DNA of 64,000 nt from Antilocapra americana (lineage: Eukaryota > Chordata > Mammalia > Artiodactyla > Antilocapridae): assembly GCA_007570785.1 (NCBI GenBank), contig ML664159.1:4807987-4871986 (forward strand), written 5' to 3'. Position 1 is the stretch's first letter; the number at the start of each line of letters is the position of its first letter. The position numbers and the translations under genes are program-made. A model generated the notes under the pieces. That model was not told where the DNA came from and did not search any database. It saw only the letters and a program-made list of their open reading frames with translations. Below are positions 43,905 through 56,177 of the stretch, in pieces.

Positions 43905-44078
43905 ACCTGGTCTATCTGAGCATCAGTTTTCTTATCGATAAAATCTGGAATAAAAATAATAACCTACCTATAGAGTTATTGTTATCCCATTATTATCTCA
44001 TCATCATAATAAATGAGACAATAAAAATTAAGCTTTGCCTGGCACGTAGTTAGCACTAAATGAAGGTGCTATTATTTT
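43905..44078 (+). mobile_element. MIR fragment, sense
   Basis: 'gagcatcagttttcttatcg', 'ataataacctacctatagag' and 'gcctggcacgtagttagcac' give the MIR second half and tail. Confidence 0.72.
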
Positions 44079-44349
44079 AATGATAATATAATACGATACC
44101 TTTCTTACTTAAATCATATACCTCCCAGTACTCATTGAATAAAGAGCCAAAGGCTGCAGGAGGAAGGGATGAGGGGAGCAGGAACAGGTACTCTTATAAC
44201 CTGGCCCATCTTCGAGCTGATGATTTATTGCTTCCATAGATGTTGTAAATCTCAGGGCAGCCAAATTCAAGGCTGCAAAAGACAACTCCATTCCTCTCAT
44301 TTTCTGATGATGCACAGTCACAAAGACAAGAGTCTACATCTTAAGGGTA

Positions 44350-44545
44350 CTTTCTATTTATTAAATAAATGCCTACCAAGCTCCATGCGTTTCACATACA
44401 GATACATCATTCAGTCCTCATGACTGCCCTGTAAGGTAGATCTTTTTATCCCCATTTCACTGGAGCTTAGGTGATCTGCCCAGGCCACCTCCCTTCTTAA
44501 GTAGTGAAGGATTTGATGTTGGGACTTCTGGAGTCCACTTGTTCC
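44350..44545 (-). mobile_element. MIR fragment, antisense
   Basis: 'ttcagtcctcatgactgccc', 'ttatccccatttcactggag' and 'ggtgatctgcccaggccacc' are antisense MIR. Confidence 0.72.
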
Positions 44546-44600
44546 CTCTAGTTGAATTAAAGTGGACTCTCAGAGAATATGGTTCTGTGAACATATATTT

Positions 44601-44735
44601 TTCTTAAAAAATTTTTTTAAGAACTCAAAGTTTTTTTTTTTTAAAAAAAATTTTTTCTTAAAAAATTTTTTTAAGAACTCAAAGTTTTTTTTTTTAAGAA
44701 ACATTTTTTCTTAAAAATATTTCTTAAAACATTTT
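44601..44735. repeat. Tandem 54-bp AT-rich palindromic repeat
   Basis: A unit starting 'ttcttaaaaaattttttta' and continuing 'agaactcaaag' plus a T-run is present at 44601 and 44655, with a partial third copy from 44708. Each unit holds the near-palindrome 'cttaaaaaatttttttaag'. Confidence 0.9.
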
Positions 44736-45150
44736 TTTTATTGGAGTAGAGTCAATTTACAACAATATGTTAATTTCTGCTGTATGGCAAAGTGATTGTT
44801 ACATGTATTTCCATTTCTTGGGGGGATTCTTTTCTTATATAGGCCATTACAGAGTGTTTAGTAGAGTCCCCTGTGCTGTACAGTAGTTCTTATTAGTTAT
44901 CTATGTTATATATATAGTAGTGTGTATATTGGGAAAGGAAATGGCCACCCACTCCGTTAGTCTTGCTGGGAAAATCCCATGGACAGAGCAGCGAGGTGGT
45001 TTATAGTCCATGGGGTTGCAATAGTTAGACGCAGCTGAGCGACTAAACCACCGCCATGTATGTGTGTCCATCCCAATCTCCCGTTTTAGCCCTCCCACCA
45101 ATCTCCTGGTAACCGTGTTTGCTTTCTACATCTGTGACTCCAGAATACGT
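44733..45150 (-). mobile_element. Old L1 3' end, antisense, split by Bov-A
   Basis: 'tattggagtagagtcaattt', 'ctgctgtatggcaaagtgat', 'agtcccctgtgctgtacagt' and, after the SINE, 'cccaatctcccgttttagcc' and 'ctacatctgtgactcc' are antisense 3' UTR of an L1MA-like element. Confidence 0.78.
44933..45057 (+). mobile_element. Bov-A monomer SINE
   Basis: 'ggaaatggccacccactccg', 'aaaatcccatggacagagca' and 'gcagctgagcgactaaacca'. There is no tRNA head, so this is a single Bov-A unit or a 5'-truncated copy. Confidence 0.88.
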
Positions 45151-46860
45151 ACTTTAGATGCGCTTCGGGAGTTCAACAGCTCACGTTCTCTCATTTATTC
45201 ACAGAGTCATCTGATGTGTCTGACTGTGTGCAGGGGTCTCTGGGGAACCTTGCATTCTGAAGCAAAGGTGTGAGTATTTCTGAGTGTTGTGTTACAGGTT
45301 CCTCTAATGGCTCCAGGCAAACAAAATACAACATAGTGTGTCCTGGAGGCAGTGTTCTAATTCTGCTGTGGTTTGTGCAGCTAGGCAAATGATCTCTGAG
45401 CTGGGTCATGAAGCATCTCAGGCTCAGTGCAAATGCCATAAGCAGTGTAGAAACTGAGCTGAATACTGTGCCTGGTTTGTATCCCTGATCTTCGAGTTCT
45501 CTTCACAATTGGATTTACAGAACACCTTCATAATTCTGGTGGTCTGATGGAAATACTGTTTGTCTGATCTCCATAAAAATTGACTTCATGAAAGGTTAAT
45601 TCTGGGCTATAAAAGGACTAAATCTTTTCCTTAACAATCTTATTTCCTGCCTAACAAATATAATGAGCTAATTAATAAACATGAGCTCAATTTGGCCACT
45701 CTTCTGAAGCCAGACAGTCCAACTTTTACTTCTGAGAGGCACAAAAGGACAAGGAGAGCTTCATTATTAGGCGCTAAGTGGAGTCACCTTCCTTTGTGCC
45801 TGGTTCCTTGTAACCGCTCCTCTTATTTAAAGGCCAGGCACTCAGATCTGACACCTGGGAAGCTGAGAACTTGGCAACAATACCAGAAGGAAAAAGTGAT
45901 ACTTAATTACCTTCTTGCACCGATCAGTTCCACCAGGAAGGCAGTCCCCAGGTTAATGACACAGACACCCTGAAGCTGGTGTCTTTGTGCTTCTCTTTGA
46001 TAGCTATAAAATGGGCTGACATGTTTCACTGCATATTACTTCTTAAACCAATAACCATAACCTAATAAAGAGACATTTTGACAGAGTAAAATGGGAGAGG
46101 TTATTTTTGTATAATGAAAAAACATTTATGAGTTGATATGAAAATACAATGTAAGTGACATAACTTTGCTGCAGCATCCAGCATGGGTCAGGTGGGCTCC
46201 TCCTCAGAATGGATTCAGTATTTTTGAATCTTTTGTGATGTGATCTGGGAGGAACTACAAGTTTGGTTTTAGCAAAGGATTTTTTTGATAAGACCCAAGT
46301 AGTAGAATGGCTCAAAATAGAGGTGTAAGGTGATCATGGAAACCGTCCAATGCAGAGCTGCCTAGGGCAGGAGGACTTAAAAGCTGGAAGTGTGGGTGAA
46401 TATTTGGGGGGTCTCTTGGTGAGATTCTGAGTGGGTGGACTTTGTCTCAGAAGGATTGGGCATCCTGGGCTCCCAGAGCCATCAGATGCTCCACTTTGAC
46501 AGTTGTTCTGTGTAGGGCAGGGCCATCCTAGGGTGTGCGGAACCCTGAGTGTGGGCCCCTGACTATTTAAACAAGTCTGATTAAAACTGTGTCACAGGAT
46601 TCCTGGGCCCAGGCTAGGTAAATGACGTATCGAAAACGATTTAGAATAAAGAGGGGGAGGCAGTACTGGCTTAGGTGTTGGTGAATTGTCCAGTCATTGC
46701 CAGTGAATACCTGTGTGATATCAAGGCTCTGTCTCTTCCTGTTCGCATCTGGAAGCCTTCTCTTTGTGTTCTTTATTGTTAAATGCAATCTTCCTGGCTA
46801 ATTTCGTAGCTCCCACAGCCAGGAAAAGGTAGCACCGTTATTGTTGCTCACCCTGCTGTG
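45151..46860. other. Single-copy DNA, candidate conserved non-coding part
   Basis: No gene recognised. 45560-46100 is repeat-free, with homeobox-like 'gagctaattaataaac' and a TATA-box-like word at 45608-45616. Short frames have no domain. Confidence 0.4.
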
Positions 46861-48012
46861 CCTCATCACACTCTGTTTGAAAGCCAAACCATCGGTGGAG
46901 GGGATAAGGGAGGGTCCTAGGGGCAGAGTGAGCAGAGGGGCCCATGTGAGCAAGGGCTGTTCATTCTCTATCTGGCACAGCTTGGCACCGAGTCTCTGTG
47001 TCACTGGGGTCAAGTGAGGACACAGATTGGAAGGGCCTGATAGCCTTGCAGGGTAATTGTCTTGAAGGCCCCAGGAATGGACCCAGCCCTGTGGGAAGTG
47101 CAGCCTGGCACCGGTAGTGTGGAGTCTGTGGGGACGGGCGTTGGAGTGGGAGGAGCCACTCTGCCAGCTGGCAGCAGGTCACACATTATAGAGGACCCCT
47201 GCCGCCACCACTGCCACCCTTGGGTGCTGTACACTGGAAGTAGCACCCTGGTCAGAATACGGACAGGCAAGAACCAAAGCTAGAGCCCACACACGCGGCC
47301 CAGGACTGCTGCGACCCTTTGTAAGTGATGCGTCCGACCTGAGTGAGAGTCATCCCCGATCTGCATGTCAGCACTTGGCACGAACCAATCTTGCATTATC
47401 CCAAGAAAGAAACGCTCTGCTGGCTAGATCACTGTGTTGGAGCTGGAGCTTCCCTAAGATGACAGCTGGGTTGCTGGAGCCTCCTGAATCACCTGCAGGG
47501 CTCTCTGTACAGCCTGGGGATGAGCAATCCGGGAGTGCCCTGAAGGGGAGAAGTGGGAACCATGTGCTGCTGGTGCAGAGAGTGGCACTGCTGGCCCTGG
47601 CACGTCCCAGGTGGCAGAGGAAGGTGCTGCTACTGACTGATAGCCATCTAGGACCCGGCCCAGACCTCCAAATCACAGGGGAGCTCTGAGGCCCGGGTCT
47701 AAGAGTGCACATGAATGCAGCTGGAAAGAGACTGAGTCCTGGGACCATTGCGAAGCCTGAGAAGGGCAGAGGCAAGAAAGGTCACCTTTCAGCCTGGATG
47801 CTCTTTGCCCCACAGGCTGCCCTGCCAAGCCCTGGGGTACTGTGATGCTCACGTGTCGCTCCAGGGTCTCTTTGACTGTGTATTTGTTTTTGGCTTTCTG
47901 CTTCTAGCAGTACCTAAGAAATTTGTGTTTGCTTCTTCCATTTCACATATTCTTATTCTCAGGATTGCATCTCCAGTTTCTTTTAAATAACGAGCTGTCT
48001 CCTCCAGCTCTC
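46861..48012. other. GC-richer single-copy DNA, no gene recognised
   Basis: The most GC-rich kilobase of the window, but CpG stays low, so it is not an evident CpG island. Long opposing frames (47375-47689 plus, 47368-47775 minus) are composition effects with no domain. Confidence 0.4.
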
Positions 48013-48014
48013 AG

Positions 48015-48230
48015 CGTGCATTGCTGGAGCAAGGCTGTAGGGGGCCAGCTAATAGTTTGGGCTTTGTGGTTTGCCTGGCTTCTGTGGCAGCTACTCGATT
48101 CTGACGTGGGAGAGTGGAAGCCGCCATAGACAGTCCGTGTATAAATGGGTATGGCTGTTCTCCAGTAAAGATATTTTTACAAAAACAGGCTGCACTTGGT
48201 CTTCAGGCCATAGTGTGCTCACCCTTGCCT
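48015..48230 (+). mobile_element. hAT-Charlie-like element
   Basis: 'agggggccagctaatagttt', 'gggctttgtggtttgcctgg', 'aagccgccatagacagtccg' and 'acaaaaacaggctgcacttg' follow the 'gggccagatagtaaatattt ... ggctttg' hAT element, a relative of 6775-6965. Confidence 0.68.
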
Positions 48231-49320
48231 GAGACTCTAGGGTCTAAAGCAATGGCTTTAAAACCTTTTTGAATGTGAGCCACAGAAAGCACGTATTTTA
48301 CCTTACTACTTTATTTACTGTACACACACACACACACATATAATTGAAATAAAAGTTTCATGAGGCTCTGTTTTCTACTTTTAATATACTCTGGTCTATT
48401 CCCTTCCCTTCCCTTCCATTCTGTCTCATAGTTAAAACAAGCTAGTCCTGACTAATTTGACTTTATGACCTACTAACAGTCACAACGCACCAATTTGAAA
48501 GACAATGCCCTGATGAGGTTGACTCCACTGAATGATGCAGGAGTGAGCACATTCTGTTTCTTTCTGCCCCGGGCCCTTCTCCTGTCCTGCTAGCTAGGTA
48601 TTCTGAGTTTATTTCCTTAGGGAAGCAATGGTCTACTGGTTTGCTTTGAGAGAAGAGTCAGTTCTTAACTTTTGGCATACAACTTAATTAAATGTAAAAT
48701 TTGAAGACAAGTTCTGACCAGGAAAATGCTTTGCAGGGCTTAATGTACAATGAAATTATGAGGGTCCTCATTAAAAACCAAGTAAGCCAGGTGTACGGAG
48801 CCCTTCTAAGCACCGGGCCCTGTGTGCTTGCATGCTGTAAGTCAGCGCTGTGTGGAGACAATATGGTAAGTTAGACAAAAACTCCTGTCTGAGCTGGGAG
48901 CAGGAAGGGAAAGGAGAGAATGCGACGGGAGAGAGAAGAGGGTGAAGGGTCTGGGCTGGAGTGGTGTGTGGATCGGAGTTAATTCAAGTCTCTTGATCTC
49001 TCCCAGCTCCCGTGGGCCCTTCTGTGAGTGGAGCCTGAGTCAGTGCCCTGGGACCCCAGTGTACACCTGGGTGAACACCGCTTTTCCTTCTTGGCTCAGC
49101 TGTCTCTGCAGTATCTGGTGGAGACTTGCCTTCTGCAGTAACCACGCCGTTAGCCTTGGCCATAGAGCAGGAGAGATGCCCCGGAGGTGTGACTGAGCCC
49201 TCCTCTCACTTACCTCTTGTTGGCAACAGCCCTCTGACGTTCCCAGACGCTGCTTCGCCCTGAGATGCGCGAGTGCCACGGTCATCTGGCAGAGGGGTGC
49301 CTGCATTTGGATGGGGGGGT
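48231..49320. other. No gene recognised
   Basis: Single-copy looking. A (CA)n run is at about 48321-48338. Frames at 48942-49196 and 49040-49462 are antisense shadows. Confidence 0.4.
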
Positions 49321-49321
49321 T

Positions 49322-49742
49322 TGTGTTAGTTTGCCAGGTGACCTTGAGACGGTGCCAAAGACTAGGTAACAGAATAGCAGAAATGCGTTGTCTCACAGTT
49401 CTAGGTGGCGGAAGCCCAAGATCAAGGTGTTGGCAGGATTGGCTTTCTTCTGAGAAATTCAAGGAAGAATCTGTCCCGTGTTGCTCCTCTGGTTTCTGGT
49501 GGTTTCCTGGTGGTCTTGGGCATTCCGTGGCTTCTGCTGCATCAGCCCCATCCTGCCTTCATCTTTCATGAGCTTCTCCTTGTGTGACCCGGCATAATGG
49601 ATTGAGGGCTTACCTCATGCCAGTGTGACCTTATCTTATATCTGCAATGACCCTGTTTCTAAATATAGTCACGTTCTGTGGTACTGTGTGCTAAGACATT
49701 AGCGTATGAATTTTGGAGGGCACAATTCAGCCTGTAAAAGGG
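49322..49742 (-). mobile_element. Ancient LTR (MaLR/ERVL-like), antisense, near complete
   Basis: Opens 'tgtgttagtttgccaggtg', then 'ttgtctcacagttctaggtg', 'caagatcaaggtgttggcag', 'gaccctgtttctaaatatag' and 'cgtatgaattttggagggc', ending near 'cagcctgtaa'. It follows the same consensus as 4381-5085 with an uninterrupted body. No internal retroviral genes are present. Confidence 0.65.
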
Positions 49743-49944
49743 CTAAAGGAAACCAGCTTGTCTTTCTCCTGAGCCACTATAGTGGTGAGACATACTTCCA
49801 TCAACGCATAGAACCGTAACCCTGGGAGAGGCTTGTGGCTTTGGGTTGTGTGCCCGGCAGTTACTTACAGTCATCTTTTCCTTACCCACTTCCCACTGCT
49901 GAAGCTGGGGAAAACAGGTATTACCCAGGTTCTCAACTTTGGGG

Positions 49945-50152
49945 GCTTCCCTGGTGGCTCAGAGGTAAAGAATCCACCTACCAATGCAGGAGATGTGGGT
50001 TTAGTCCCTGGGTGGAGAAGATCCCTGGAGAAGGAAATGGCAACCCAACTCCAGTACTCTTGCCTAGAGAATCCCATGGACAGAGGAGCCTGGCTGGCTA
50101 TAGTCCATGGAATTCCGAAGAGTTGGACATAACTGAGCAACTGAAACTACAG
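49945..50152 (+). mobile_element. Bov-tA SINE
   Basis: Head 'gggcttccctggtggctcag', B-box-like 'gggtttagtccctggg', body 'aaatggcaacccaactccag', end 'cataactgagcaactgaaac'. No TSD is clear. Confidence 0.93.
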
Positions 50153-51477
50153 GAATAGCTTCCCCTTGCAGTTTGGGGTGGCCAAATGCCCTAGTTCTGG
50201 CTAATGATGTATAGAGGTGGTCTCTGAGAAAGCTTTTCTTCCTAGGTGAAAGGAGAGAGAGGCCAGTGGAGAGGGATATTTTTCCTGTTCTTGGAATGTT
50301 GCTGTGTGAGATGGAGGCTTGATGCTGTTCTAGTTTTCTGCCACTATGCGGGAAAGACCAGCAGAGTCACAGAATGTCACACCCAGCACTGTGACCTCCA
50401 CGAGCCCCCAGACCAAATAGGGGAAGTCTTCCTCTGCACTGTGTGACATGTGAGGTGTTTAAATGTCTATATTAAGACAGTGCTGGCTAGGTATCGCCAC
50501 TTGCAGCCAGCAATATGCCAACTTTTATAGAAGTTCTGCAAAAAGGGTTAAATAGATGAGGCAAAAATGATGAATACTATCATTTTTCTCAAAGCTTTAG
50601 AGTGAATAACAGCAATTCAAAGACTTTACAAAGTTTTGTTAACCCCAGTGTTTCATAAATTTTTGTAACTATGAGGCTTGTCTTATCCATTCTCGTTTTC
50701 TCTCCTTCTCCCTCTCTTCTTTCCCCCCTCTCTCTCCAATGACATCTATTGATGCAACCATTGTCTCTTTTAGTATAACATATCTTGATGGAGCTCATTT
50801 TGGAAAATGCTGAAACTATGGTATCAGATATACTCAAGCTCTTTGCCGAAGCCCAAGTTTCTGACTTTTTCCTGCCACCCACACCACCTCTGTAAATTAC
50901 CACTCCCAGCACGTCCATCTTCCAAGAACAGGCAGCTCACTACCCTCACCCCGCTGTGCCTGGAGGAACAGAGCCGCACACTTTGGCCCCCAACTTTGGG
51001 AAGATGGCTGACCACTGAGGGCCCCCTTGTGCCCCTTGGGAGATCTTCCTAGATGAAGCAGTGACCTCTCACCAGCTCATTTACCACCTCTCTCTGCTTC
51101 TATTAGAGACAAGCAGAAAAATGTGGGAGCCAAAGGCTGTGCTCAAACTGTCAGCTACAAAAGAGCCATTGTCACCCTGGAGCTGGCTGAGACTAAATTC
51201 AGGGAGAATGTATGTGCTTCCTCTCCAGGAGACAGAATGGAGCATATGGCCTATTAGCCAGAAAGGAGTTTTATCAGCATCAGCTGAAACAGCTACAAAG
51301 AAGCAGCTTTGGTGAATACCACTTGCAGCTTCCAGGGGTACTTAGTTGCTTTCGAACAAAACCTCTACAATTTCCTATCTTATGCTTTGTGTTTCCTGGG
51401 CTGGCAAGGTGGAGAAGGAATCCAGCTTATGTTGCATTATATTTGCATTACGTTCTACGTGTATTACGTTCCACAAG
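50153..51477. other. No gene recognised
   Basis: Single-copy looking DNA. The frames 50807-51052, 51061-51315 and 51212-51538 overlap without domains; the last runs into a SINE. Confidence 0.4.
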
Positions 51478-51670
51478 GGCTTCCCTTGTGGCTCAGCCGG
51501 TAAAGAATCCGCCTGCAGTGCAAGAGACCTGGGTTTGACCCCTGGGTTGGGACGATCCCGTGGAGAACGGAAAAGCTACCCACTCCAGTATTCTGGCCTG
51601 GAGAAATTCATGGACTGTATAGTCCATGATGTCACAAAGAGTTGGACACACTGAGCGGCTTTCACAACAC
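51478..51670 (+). mobile_element. Bov-tA SINE
   Basis: Head 'gggcttcccttgtggctcag', B-box-like 'gggtttgacccctggg', body 'cccactccagtattctggcc', end 'actgagcggctttcac'. A weak possible TSD is 'ttccacaa' / 'tttcacaa'. Confidence 0.93.
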
Positions 51671-52089
51671 GTATATACAGTTGTTTTCATTTGGTCCCTA
51701 TGGTAAGTTCTCTTTGCTATACCCTTATCCCAAGAGGAAAATCTACCTTGTTTAACCCGCTAAATCCACAAAGATTAGAATGTGCATCTAGTGAGTTGCT
51801 TAATTCATTCAGTGGATACCTTCATATAGTCAAATATCTCAGTAACTGCAGAATGAAATTCACACACCTAACACAATGAGACACATTGAATAGTGGAGAA
51901 TGACTCTCAATTTGGAATTAGATCAAGCAGACAGCTAATGCCAGGCCTCTTACAGGTGATTTTTCAGTAAGTGACTTGAGTTTCCTAAACCTCTCTGTTC
52001 TCATTTGTAAAGTATGTGTCCTGACTACTCCATAGCATTGTTGTGTGGATTCCATGGAGAAGGCTGAGCTCCTCATCTTATTCTTGTAT
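51671..52089. other. No feature recognised
   Basis: Single-copy looking linker between two SINEs. Confidence 0.4.
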
Positions 52090-52224
52090 CTGTAACAAAT
52101 GGCAACACATTCCAATATTCTTGCCTGAGAAACCCATGGACAGAGGAGCCTGGTGGGCCACAGTCCATGGGGTCTCAAAGAGTCGGACATAGCTGAGTAA
52201 CTAAGCACACACATTTGTAACACT
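52088..52224 (+). mobile_element. Bov-A monomer SINE
   Basis: 'caaatggcaacacattccaa', 'gacagaggagcctggtgggc' and 'gacatagctgagtaactaag' make one Bov-A unit. 'tctgtaaca' before and 'tttgtaaca' after fit a TSD with one difference. Confidence 0.88.
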
Positions 52225-52765
52225 GGGCTTGTTCCCTGGTGAGTGATAAATATTTAATTAATAAATGTTGAATGAAAGGAAGAATGAATAAGGGTTACTG
52301 TTTCTTGTGGCACTTTCAAATATTACTCCTAGCAATTATAGATATAGTTTTTTGGTTTGTAAAATTGCTTGTTTAATATTATGACAGTTGTTTACTGAGA
52401 AAATGACATACAAATACAATAATAACAATAATGTTAATTTTTTCTTTTAACACAGATTGTCCAGGATCTAGCTAATTTAAATAGATGTTAGAAGATTATA
52501 GATTCCCTCTCTCGGGCTGTAGTCAAATGTTTGTCACAGTATAGACTCAGACCAGTTCATGCCTTCTTGCCTCTGAAGGTGCTCTCTGTTCATGTTTAAC
52601 ATATGGAAGTTGCAGGGTGTATAAGAGCTTCCAGAGGTTAGGTTCAGAAGACAGTAGGGCTAACAGAATAACTTTCAGGATATATGACTTCATACTTTTG
52701 AGGAGTGACTATTTCTTACTGACATGAAGGTGGAGGTTCTTGCTGTTCATATATTAAGAAACATG
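52225..52765. other. No gene recognised
   Basis: AT-rich. 'taataaatgttgaatgaaag' (about 52259-52280) looks like an isolated L2/MIR tail. Confidence 0.4.
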
Positions 52766-53270
52766 CTGAGCGAATATATATATTGAGCACCTTCTATGCC
52801 GGGCAGTGTGCTAAGTGCTGGGGAGAGAGTGGTGAGCAACATAGACTCTCTTGCCTCCTTTTGTAAAACATAGTGTCTAGAAGGGGGATAAATATTAAAC
52901 ACTATTTGTACAAATAAGTCTATGCATATAAATTATACATATATACATAGTTATATCCAGTATACATTAGTACATAAAGAGTGTTTTCAAAGTACAATAA
53001 GAAATGATAAGAGAAAGAGAGATTTAGGTTAGGGGCAGAGAGGGCTGCTATGAAAGAATGTAGTAAACTGAGACCTAAATGATGAGTAGATGTAGCAGGT
53101 GAAGAGGAAGGATAGGGTGGGAAGCTGCAAAGGCCCTGGGGTGGCTACAGGACCTGCAGTGCAGAGAGCAGGTGTGATATGTGGCAGAGATAAATCTGGA
53201 GAGGTGAGCAGGACCTGGTGATACAGAACTTTGTATCAAAATGAAGGATTTTAGTGTTTTATTTGCATCG

Positions 53271-54405
53271 TTTTCCCCCCAGCTTTATTGAGGTAAAATT
53301 GGTATATAACAGTATGCAAGTTTAAGGTATACAATGTGATGATTTGATACATGTGTATATTGTGACATGATGACCACAATAATGTTAGTTACACATCACC
53401 TCACATAATTACCTTGCATGTGTGTGTGTTGAGAAGATTTAAGATCTACTTTGCTGACAACTTTTAAGCATGTAATATAGTATTATTAATTATAATCAAC
53501 ATACTTCATGTTGTTGCTGATTTGCTAAGTCATGTCCGAGTCTCTGTGACTCCCTGGACTGCAGCATGCCGGGTTTCCCTGTCCTTCACTATCTCCCAGA
53601 ATTTGCTCAAACTCATGTCCATTAAATCCGTGATGTCATCCATCTCATCCTCTATCATCTGCTTCTGCTCCTGCCCTCAGTCTTTCCCAGCATCAGGGTC
53701 TTTTCCAGTGAGTCAGCTCTTCATATCAGATGGCCAAAGTGATACTACATGTTGGAGCCCTAGAACTTATTCATCTTATGTCTGGAAGTTTGTATACTTT
53801 GTCCAACATCTCCCTATTTCCTCCAACCCCTGGAACCTGCTAACCACCATCCTATTCTCTGCTTCCATGAGTTTGGCTTTTTAAGATTCTACATGTAAGT
53901 GAGATCATAAAATATTTGTCCTTCTCTGCATTATTTCACTTAGTGCCCTCAGGGTCCATTTATGTTGCTGTGAATGACAGGCGTTTATTCTTTTTATAGT
54001 TGAGTAACATTCCATTGTGTCTGTGTGTGTGTGTGTATCACATTTTATTTATCCATTCATTTGTTGATGGACATTTACATTCTTGCCATGTCTTGACTAT
54101 TGTGAATAATGCTGCAGTGAACATGGGAGTACATAAATCTCTTTGAAACACTAATTTGATTTCCTTTGGATGTATACCCAGAACTGGCATTGCTGGCTCA
54201 TATAGTACTTCTACTTTTAATTTTTTGAAGAACCTCCACACTGTTTTCCACAGTGGAATTGGTGCATCAGTTTAATTCCCAACAACAGTGTACAAGGGTT
54301 CTCTTTTCTGCACATTCTCACCAACACTTATTATTTGTTGTCTTTTTGATAATAGTCATTTTCAAATGTTTGAGGTGATATCTTATCATGGTTTTGTCTT
54401 AACAG
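53271..54405 (-). mobile_element. Old L1 3' end, antisense, split by BovB
   Basis: 'agctttattgaggtaaaatt', 'gtatacaatgtgatgatttg', 'taaccaccatcctattctct' and 'gagtaacattccattgtgtc' with 'ttgatggacatttacattct' are the antisense 3' UTR and ORF2 end of an L1MA-like element. The minus frame 54241-54038 keeps MFTAALFTIVKTW, the L1 ORF2 C-terminal word. A (GT)n is at 54022-54036. Confidence 0.85.
53510..53742 (-). mobile_element. BovB LINE 3' end, antisense
   Basis: 'ttgttgctgatttgctaagt', 'gactgcagcatgccgggttt', 'cagtctttcccagcatcagg' and 'cagatggccaaagtgatac' match the antisense BovB tail, 5'-truncated at about 53742. Confidence 0.92.
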
Positions 54406-55204
54406 CAATGAGAACCTGTTGAAGAGTTTCCAACAGGGGGTAAGATTTACCTCCTTTTTAAAAATTTTTAAAGTTTTTTAAAGATTGTGTTGACTGGTGT
54501 ATGGAGAATGAATTAGGGTCACGTGAGAGTGAACAGTTCAGATGTTATTTCTATAAATCAGACAGAGGATGATGGTGTTTTGGATAAAACAGGTGAAGGT
54601 AGAAAAAATGGAGGAATCTGAAATACTTTGAAAGCAATATCTCTGACTGTTAGAGGAACTGAACATTTGGACAATGAAGGAGAAGATGGATGATGAAGGT
54701 CTCTAGATATGGGGTCTGAGAAATTGGTTGGTTGGAGGAACTACTGGAGGAGTACTAATTTGATGAGAAAGTTTAGACATATAAACTCAGGGTAACCTTG
54801 CTTTCCTTTTTTTTTTAAATTAAGACTTAAATTTGTAAAGAAGTTGCAGGTTCACAGAAAAATCTAGTGGTACATTTGTTATGACTGGTGAACCGACACT
54901 GACACAGCTTAATCACCCAAAGTTCATAATTTACATCAGGGTTCACTCTTGGTGTTGTACAGTTTGTGGGTTTGGACAAATGTATAATGACATATATCCT
55001 TCATTATCAGAGTATTTTCACTGTCTTACAAATCCTTTGTGTTCTGCCTGTTCATCCCCTGCTGCTCCCCTTTTTATCTCCATTTCCACCTCCTACTGCC
55101 AACCACCTAATCTTTATACTGTGTCCATAGTTTTACTTTTCCTAAAATGTCATATAGTTGGAATGAAACAGTATGTAGTTTTTCAGACTGACATCTTTCA
55201 CTTA

Positions 55205-55969
55205 GAAATATGCATTTAGTGCTGGAGAGGGTGTGGAGAAAAGGGAACCCTCTCACACTGTTGGTGGGAATGCAAACTGGTACAGCCACAGTGGAGAACA
55301 GTGTGGAGATTTCTTTAAAAAACTGGGAATAGAACTGCCATATGACCCAGTAATCCCACTGCTGGGCATACACCCCTAGGAAACCAGAACTGAAAAAGAC
55401 ACATGTATCCCAAAGTTCACTGCAGCCCTATTTACAATAGCTAGGACATGGAAGCAACCTAGATATCCATCGGCAGATGAATGGATAAAGAAGTTGTGGT
55501 ATATATACACAATGAAATATTACTCAGCTATAAAAAGGAATGCATTTGAGTCAGTTCTAATGAGGTGGATGAAACTGGAGTCTATTATACAGAGCGAAGT
55601 AGGTCAGAAAGAGAAGCACAAATACTATATATTAATGCACACATATGGGATTTTGAAAGACCATAACGATGATCCTATATGCAGGGCGGAAAAAGAGATA
55701 CAGATGTAAAGAACAGACTTTTGGACTATGTGGGGGAAGGCAAGGGTGGGATGATTTGAGAGAATAGCATTGAAACATGTATATTACCATATGTAAAATA
55801 GATAACCAGTGCAAGTTTAGCGCATGAAGCAGGTGGGTGGGGGATTCAGGATCGGGGGACACATATGTACCCATGGCTGAGTCACGTCAGAGTATGGCAA
55901 GACTCATCACAATATTGTAAAGTAATTATCCTCCAATTAAAATAATTTTAAAAAAGAAATATGCATTTA
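55205..55969 (+). mobile_element. Young 5'-truncated L1 with 14-bp TSD
   Basis: The body is 55219-55955 between exact 'gaaatatgcattta' repeats (55205-55218, 55956-55969). It starts in late ORF2 ('gtgctggagagggtgtgg'). 55494-55709 remains open for the ORF2 C-terminus (MKYYSAIKRNAFESV, LESIIQSEVGQKEK). The 3' UTR ends 'tcctccaattaaaataattt' plus A-run. Confidence 0.96.
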
Positions 55970-56177
55970 AGGTTTGTCCATGGTTTTGATGACTTGTTAG
56001 TTCATTTCTTCTTAGCACTGAATAACATTCCATTGTCTGGATGTACCACAGTTTGTTTATCATCTACTAAGGAACATCTTGGTTACTTCCAAGTTTGGGC
56101 AGTTATGAGTAAATCTGCTATAAACATCCACATGTAGGTTTTTGTGTGGACATAAGTTTTTAACTCATTTTGGTAAA

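Larger units (their letters stand above)
52768..54795 (-). mobile_element. L2 LINE, antisense, split by an old L1
   Basis: Left (52768-53270): 'gagcaccttctatgccggg', 'cagtgtgctaagtgctgggg', 'gctgcaaaggccctggggtg'. Right (54410-54795): 'gagaacctgttgaagagttt', 'ttgactggtgtatggagaat', 'gatggatgatgaaggtct'. Together they follow antisense L2. The insert is old L1 with BovB in it. Confidence 0.7.

Noticed and set aside
45608..45616. Annotating a promoter on the TATA-like word
   Set aside because: A single AT-rich motif without initiator, open frame or transcript evidence is not enough; kept only as a low-interest observation.
47368..47775. Possible exon pair or gene in the GC-richer kilobase
   Set aside because: Opposing frames of similar length, low CpG, no domain and no consistent splice sites.
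46861..48012. CpG island
   Set aside because: GC content is raised but CpG dinucleotides are sparse by eye.
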